Assembly (NCBI GenBank): GCA_036567085.1
Contig: DATCVG010000078.1
Coordinates: 1 to 9,864 of the forward strand
DNA length: 9,864 bases
Direction of reading: 5' to 3'
From: Methylopumilus sp036567085
GTDB lineage: Bacteria; Pseudomonadota; Gammaproteobacteria; Burkholderiales; Methylophilaceae
Of the stretch, positions 6,478 to 9,864 are shown one piece after another. A program made the position numbers and the translations under genes. Within the stretch, counting starts at the first letter, position 1. Each line of letters opens with the position of its first letter. Below the pieces are notes generated by a model. The model was given only the letters and a program-made list of their open reading frames with translations. It had not been told where the DNA came from and searched no databases.

Positions 6478-6484
6478 ATGGTTA

Positions 6485-7339
6485 TTACGTTCCCAGCATT
6501 AAATTCAAATGCGGGTGGTTATCTAATCCTTTAACTATGAAGCCCAGTGTATCTTGAGGCCTTTTTTCTAAAATTTCCATGCCTTTATCTATCGAACTTA
6601 AAGGTATGAAAATACATGATCCTGAACCTGTCATCTTTGCGTGGCCAAATTGGTTTAACCAATCAAAAGCAACGGAAATGCCTTTAAATTTTTTTAAGAC
6701 CCCTTTTTCTAAGTCATTGGCCAAATTTTTAAGATCCAATTCATCGGAAAAGCCTGCTATTTTCAATGGAATCCGGTCTTTTGTCAATTCAAGTGACTCA
6801 AAAACCTCTCTTGTAGAAACCGTCTCATTCGGTGCTATAACGAGGTAATCTCGCATTGCGATAGAGAAGGGCGTGAGTTTTTCGCCTAAACCTTCAGCCC
6901 AAGCATTTTGGCCAAAAACAAAGAAAGGAACATCAGCCCCTAATTTAAGGGCTAATTCTTGGAGCTCTTTTTGACTCAGATGGCATTGCCATAGTGCGTT
7001 TAAAGCAATAAGCGTCGAAGCAGCATCTGAACTTCCGCCACCAAGGCCACCCCCGATCGGAATATTTTTTTCAATAAAAATATCTGCTCCCGACTGATTC
7101 TCACAAAAAGGCTTTAATATTTGAGCTGCTTTGATTGTTAAATCATCACATTCCTGAATCGCATGGTGATCTGAAATGCGACGAATATTCCCAGATGTAT
7201 TTGTTTTAATAAAAATATGATCATAAAGGCTGATAAGCTGGAAAACTGATTGAATATTGTGATAGCCGTCAGTTCGCTTGTTAACGACATGAAGGAATAG
7301 ATTTAATTTAGCAGGCGCTAAAAACTCCCTAAAACCCAT
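6485..7339 (-). CDS. ispE: 4-diphosphocytidyl-2-C-methyl-D-erythritol kinase
   Basis: GHMP-family kinase of the MEP isoprenoid pathway; it phosphorylates CDP-methylerythritol with ATP in the cytosol. With the ATG start it has 284 residues (E. coli 283). Motif 1 APAKLNLFLHV has catalytic K11; the ATP-binding loop IPIGGGLGGGSSDAAS covers 93-108; LGADVPFFVFG carries the catalytic Asp at 136; KMTGSGSCIF is the C-terminal GHMP motif. Two starts are possible. TTG at 7363 overlaps the lolB end by 14 bases and adds 8 residues. ATG at 7339 lies 10 bases after the lolB stop, gives the family-like short N-terminus and fits reinitiation after lolB; I prefer it, although its AAAAGG is too close to be an ideal Shine-Dalgarno. 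tRNA-Gln starts 7 bases beyond the stop. Confidence 0.95.
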   Translation of the reverse strand: MGFREFLAPAKLNLFLHVVNKRTDGYHNIQSVFQLISLYDHIFIKTNTSGNIRRISDHHAIQECDDLTIKAAQILKPFCENQSGADIFIEKNIPIGGGLGGGSSDAASTLIALNALWQCHLSQKELQELALKLGADVPFFVFGQNAWAEGLGEKLTPFSIAMRDYLVIAPNETVSTREVFESLELTKDRIPLKIAGFSDELDLKNLANDLEKGVLKKFKGISVAFDWLNQFGHAKMTGSGSCIFIPLSSIDKGMEILEKRPQDTLGFIVKGLDNHPHLNLMLGT

Positions 7340-7349
7340 ACCTTTTAGT

Positions 7350-7967
7350 TCATTTGCCTGCAATGTTAATAATCTCTTCTACAATAAAATTAAAATTGAA
7401 TGTGCCTTGGGATATTGATATTTTCGATGGAATAGTCAGTTTGTCTTGTGTCTTAAATGCATTAATTACAATCTTCCATTCATCGTTATAAAAATGCGTA
7501 GCTCGATTCAATTCATTGTCTTCTTTGTGCAAATCTTTAATCTGCTCAATATGATTTGTAATAAGATGTCTAAACAGGTCTGGTGAGATATTTTTTCCGA
7601 ATAAGGCTTGTATATAATGATCAAAATCATCTCCAGATAAAACTTTTCCATTGCTATCAATGATCTTTTTTTCATTAGCTGAGTAAATGATTTTTGCTAC
7701 CTGATTATTGAAAGGTGTAAAGATATCAATTTCATCTTGATTATTTTCATAGCGCCAAATAAGTCGACCCGAACCTCCCTTTGAGTCTAAAGAATAGGAG
7801 AACTTAGCTTTTATGGAAAATTCTTCAATAAACAGATTTTCATTCTTTGCTTGGGGCGTCTCAATTGAAGCCGCATGAGATTTAAACATCTCAAATGGAT
7901 CGTTTAAAGTTGCGCATGCAGAAAGAAAAAAAATTGCTAAAAAAGTTAGAACATATTTAAAATTCAA
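7350..7967 (-). CDS. lolB: Outer-membrane lipoprotein receptor LolB
   Basis: Accepts lipoproteins from the periplasmic carrier LolA and inserts them into the outer membrane; itself an outer-membrane lipoprotein. The protein has 205 residues (E. coli LolB 207). The signal peptide MNFKYVLTFLAIFF ends in the lipobox LSAC, with C18 as the lipidated residue and Ala at +2, compatible with outer-membrane sorting. LolB-like strands follow, such as FSIKAKFSYSLDSKGGSGRLIWRY cut here as FSIKAKFSYS plus GGSGRLIWRY, then DIFTPFNNQVAKI. The sequence is divergent, so the call leans on lipobox, size and position between the TPR gene and ispE, which is the usual betaproteobacterial order. The start is TTG at 7967, 21 bases after the TPR stop; AAGAG lies 11 bases upstream. 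The end lies close to or overlaps the ispE start. Confidence 0.88.
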   Translation of the reverse strand: MNFKYVLTFLAIFFLSACATLNDPFEMFKSHAASIETPQAKNENLFIEEFSIKAKFSYSLDSKGGSGRLIWRYENNQDEIDIFTPFNNQVAKIIYSANEKKIIDSNGKVLSGDDFDHYIQALFGKNISPDLFRHLITNHIEQIKDLHKEDNELNRATHFYNDEWKIVINAFKTQDKLTIPSKISISQGTFNFNFIVEEIINIAGK

Positions 7968-7988
7968 TTGATGGCCAACTCTTGAAAA

Positions 7989-9659
7989 TTAATGAAGTCT
8001 TTTGAAGGTTTCTTTTAAAATTTCATTATCAGGAAATGATTGAAGTGAAAGATCCCAGATATCATTTGCTTCCTTTTTTCTTCCTTGGGCCCATAAAATC
8101 TCACCCAAGTGTGCGGCGATTTCAGGATCAGGTTGCACATCGTATGCCTTTTGAATAAATGAAAGTGCTGAATCTAGTTTGCCCAATCTATAATAGAGCC
8201 AGCCCATACTATCTAAAATATAATGATTATTGGGCGAAATTGATAAAGCAACTTCAATATATTTTTTAGCATCTTCTAAATTAATATTACGATCCGCATA
8301 TGAATATCCAAGGGCATTGTATGCAACAGCATAATCAGGTTTGATTTTAATAGCCTCTCTTAAAAGCTTTTCCATTAAGTCGTATTTATTTAATTTGTCG
8401 GCAAGAAGTGCATAATCAAATTTAAATTCAGGTGAATCAGGGAAGTTCGATGCCTCATTTTGCATAATTTGAAATGCCTCTTGGTGGCGATTAGCCCTCG
8501 TGAGAAATGATGCCTTTGATTGAATGAGAGTTAATTTTTCATCAGGCGAATTTGCTTTGAGTTCATCTAAAAAACGTAAGGCTTTGTCAACAGATTCTTT
8601 TTTTGCAATGATTTCAGCCGCGATCAGTTTTGATTCAATAAAGCGAGGCCCATTGTTAATTTTATTGAGCCAAGTGATTGCTGCTTCGCTTTGATTTTTT
8701 TTGTCTGCTATCTTCGCAAGATAGACAAATATTTGATCTTTGTCTTTGGGATTTCTTTTTAGGCTTTGCAGGAAATATTTTTCCGCAAGATCGTAATCTT
8801 CAAGCTCTATTGACAATAGACCCACAGCGACTGTAATTTCTGCTGAACTATTAGCAGTATTTACAAGCTTGATAAATTCAGTTTTAGCTTCATTAAACTT
8901 TCGACCATTAGTAAGAAGCTTTGCATATTCCAGTCTTACATCGCTTGATTTTGGATATTTGTTCAAAAACTCACTGAAAAAAGCTAGGGCTCTCTCAGGA
9001 TTTTCTTGGGCTAAGATCTGCCCTTTGAATAAAATAGGCATTTCCCAATCTGGCTTAATTTGATTTATAGAGGCCAGTTCTTTTTCGTATGTTTTTTGAT
9101 CTTTGTTTAACCAGGCAGCGTGCGCTACAGCAAAATGTGCCTCAGCTAATTTTGGATAAGGCTTAGCTAAATCTGCAACAAGAGTCAATACGGCTTTTTT
9201 ATCCGACACTCTCGAGAACAGACTATTTAAATATAAAAAACCTCCTGCTCTTGTTTTCTCTTTAAGTAAAAGTTTTTGAAGAATTGGCTTGGCCTCATTG
9301 AGTTTATTATTTGCTATAAGAATCTCACTAAGCACTTGTTGTGCATCAATAGAGTCTTTATTAAGCTCATTCCAAATTTTAGAAGCTTCTAAAGCAATTA
9401 CACCATTTCTTGTATAGCTAGTCAGTCTCGTAGCGCGTTCAGCTAAAAGTGCGTTATCTGTTTGCTTTGCTAAATCTAAAAAAAGTTCGCTAGCAAGATT
9501 AAGTTCCCCACGCTGAGACGCAATTTCAGCCAATAAGAGCTTAAAAACAAGATCGGGATTGGTATAATTGTCAATAGAGCTGGATGGATCAGGTTTAGCA
9601 TTAGCAAGCGCGGCACAGGATAGCAGAGTAAAAAGTAAGAATATTCGAAGCAGATGCAT
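7989..9659 (-). CDS. Exported TPR-repeat protein
   Basis: A 556-residue tetratricopeptide-repeat protein of the type found upstream of lolB in betaproteobacteria; likely a periplasmic or membrane-anchored scaffold for envelope assembly, with no precise function known. The start is ATG at 9659 (MHLLRIFLLFTLLSCAALANA), chosen because a good Shine-Dalgarno, AGGA (9669-9666), lies 6 bases upstream and it begins directly with a signal peptide. The open frame runs 42 codons further upstream, but that stretch is promoter-like DNA. The signal peptide either ends at ANA before K22 or, if LLSC is a weak lipobox, at C15. Helical repeats fill the rest; the clearest TPR units are near the C-terminus (AVAYNALGYSYADR, ILDSMGWLYYRLGKLDSAL, IAAHLGEILWAQGRKKEA). 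It heads the lolB-ispE-tRNA-Gln-prs gene group. Confidence 0.88.
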   Translation of the reverse strand: MHLLRIFLLFTLLSCAALANAKPDPSSSIDNYTNPDLVFKLLLAEIASQRGELNLASELFLDLAKQTDNALLAERATRLTSYTRNGVIALEASKIWNELNKDSIDAQQVLSEILIANNKLNEAKPILQKLLLKEKTRAGGFLYLNSLFSRVSDKKAVLTLVADLAKPYPKLAEAHFAVAHAAWLNKDQKTYEKELASINQIKPDWEMPILFKGQILAQENPERALAFFSEFLNKYPKSSDVRLEYAKLLTNGRKFNEAKTEFIKLVNTANSSAEITVAVGLLSIELEDYDLAEKYFLQSLKRNPKDKDQIFVYLAKIADKKNQSEAAITWLNKINNGPRFIESKLIAAEIIAKKESVDKALRFLDELKANSPDEKLTLIQSKASFLTRANRHQEAFQIMQNEASNFPDSPEFKFDYALLADKLNKYDLMEKLLREAIKIKPDYAVAYNALGYSYADRNINLEDAKKYIEVALSISPNNHYILDSMGWLYYRLGKLDSALSFIQKAYDVQPDPEIAAHLGEILWAQGRKKEANDIWDLSLQSFPDNEILKETFKRLH

Positions 9660-9814
9660 AAAGTTTCCTGAGATTTGATTTTTACAATAGTTTAAACTAA
9701 TTTGACTGATTATTAGTCCGATAACATTGATGTCATGGTTAATAAAACAAAACAATATTTTTAATATGTATAATCTATGATTCATTTTTTCATTAAAAAT
9801 TCAAAAAAACATCT
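9660..9814. promoter_or_regulatory. Divergent promoter region of the TPR gene and the right-edge gene
   Basis: This 155-base AT-rich region separates divergent genes. On the plus strand a perfect TATAAT lies at 9769-9774, about 40 bases before the right-edge ATG, with no good -35 hexamer at the usual distance. On the minus strand ATGACA followed 18 bases later by TAATCA, or 15 bases later by TAATAA, is a weak promoter candidate for the TPR operon. A 10-base palindrome AGTTTAAACT lies at 9689-9698 and an inverted repeat ACTAAT / ATTAGT at 9696-9701 and 9712-9717. The promoter calls are tentative. Confidence 0.4.
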
Positions 9815-9864
9815 ATGTCGAATTTAACCCTAGAAGCTATTGAGCTGACCCGTCTTTTTGGTGG
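9815..9864 (+). CDS. Start of an unidentified gene, possibly an ABC transporter ATPase (cut by window edge)
   Basis: An ATG at 9815 opens a frame that runs to the window end: MSNLTLEAIELTRLFGG. The pattern LEAIELTRLFGG resembles the first beta strand and aromatic (A-loop) region of ABC transporter ATP-binding proteins, where a similar segment precedes the Walker A motif by about 25 residues. No Walker motif is visible, so this is only a suggestion. A TATAAT box at 9769-9774 could drive it. Confidence 0.45.
   Translation, partial: MSNLTLEAIELTRLFG

Noticed and set aside
6481..6530. Possible promoter for tRNA-Gln inside the ispE 3' end (TTGAAT with TAATAA or AATAAC)
   Set aside because: Spacing of 15-16 bases and weak hexamers within coding sequence; not convincing enough to list.
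6579..6848. 89-residue plus-strand frame
   Set aside because: Antisense shadow inside ispE.
8869..9063. 64-residue plus-strand frame
   Set aside because: Antisense shadow inside the TPR gene; no ribosome binding site or domain.
1..9864. Mobile elements, CRISPR arrays, attachment sites, defence or toxin systems
   Set aside because: No transposase-like proteins, direct-repeat arrays or target duplications were seen. Both tRNA genes are intact, with no integrase or partial tRNA copy nearby.

Overview
The window reads as a stretch of chromosome from a low-GC, streamlined betaproteobacterium. The gene order TPR protein - lolB - ispE - tRNA-Gln - prs - rplY - pth - ychF is a familiar betaproteobacterial arrangement. 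Combined with the AT-rich sequence and tight spacing, it suggests a Methylophilaceae-type organism (OM43 or Methylopumilus-like). That assignment is inferred from protein resemblance and layout and was not checked by a search.

Left part (1-2763): on the minus strand lie the first 68 codons of an EnvZ-like sensor kinase and a complete OmpR-type response regulator, overlapping by 4 bases. A 167-base divergent region rich in inverted repeats separates them from two plus-strand genes. The first is a small exported protein with two EF-hand calcium-binding loops. The second is a 376-residue FemAB/GNAT-like acyltransferase.

Middle and right (2768-9659): everything is on the minus strand. Transcription appears to start with a TPR-repeat envelope protein. 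It continues through lolB (outer-membrane lipoprotein receptor), ispE (isoprenoid precursor synthesis), tRNA-Gln(UUG), prs (PRPP synthesis), rplY (ribosomal protein bL25/CTC), pth (peptidyl-tRNA hydrolase) and ychF (ribosome-associated ATPase). It ends at a tRNA with anticodon CAU, probably elongator Met, which has its own near-consensus promoter. A strong hairpin terminator lies between rplY and pth and nearly touches the pth start codon. At the far right, a divergent plus-strand gene begins at 9815; only 16 codons are visible.

The genes combine envelope biogenesis (TPR protein, LolB, the two-component pair) with translation support (L25, Pth, YchF, two tRNAs) and nucleotide and isoprenoid metabolism. 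I saw no mobile element, CRISPR array, phage gene, toxin-antitoxin pair or defence system. The points worth a second look are regulatory and architectural: the rplY-pth junction, the rplY leader, the palindromes upstream of ompR, the heavy use of TTG start codons, and the overlap of convergent transcription at tRNA-Met. I found nothing that supports a wholly new biological system here.
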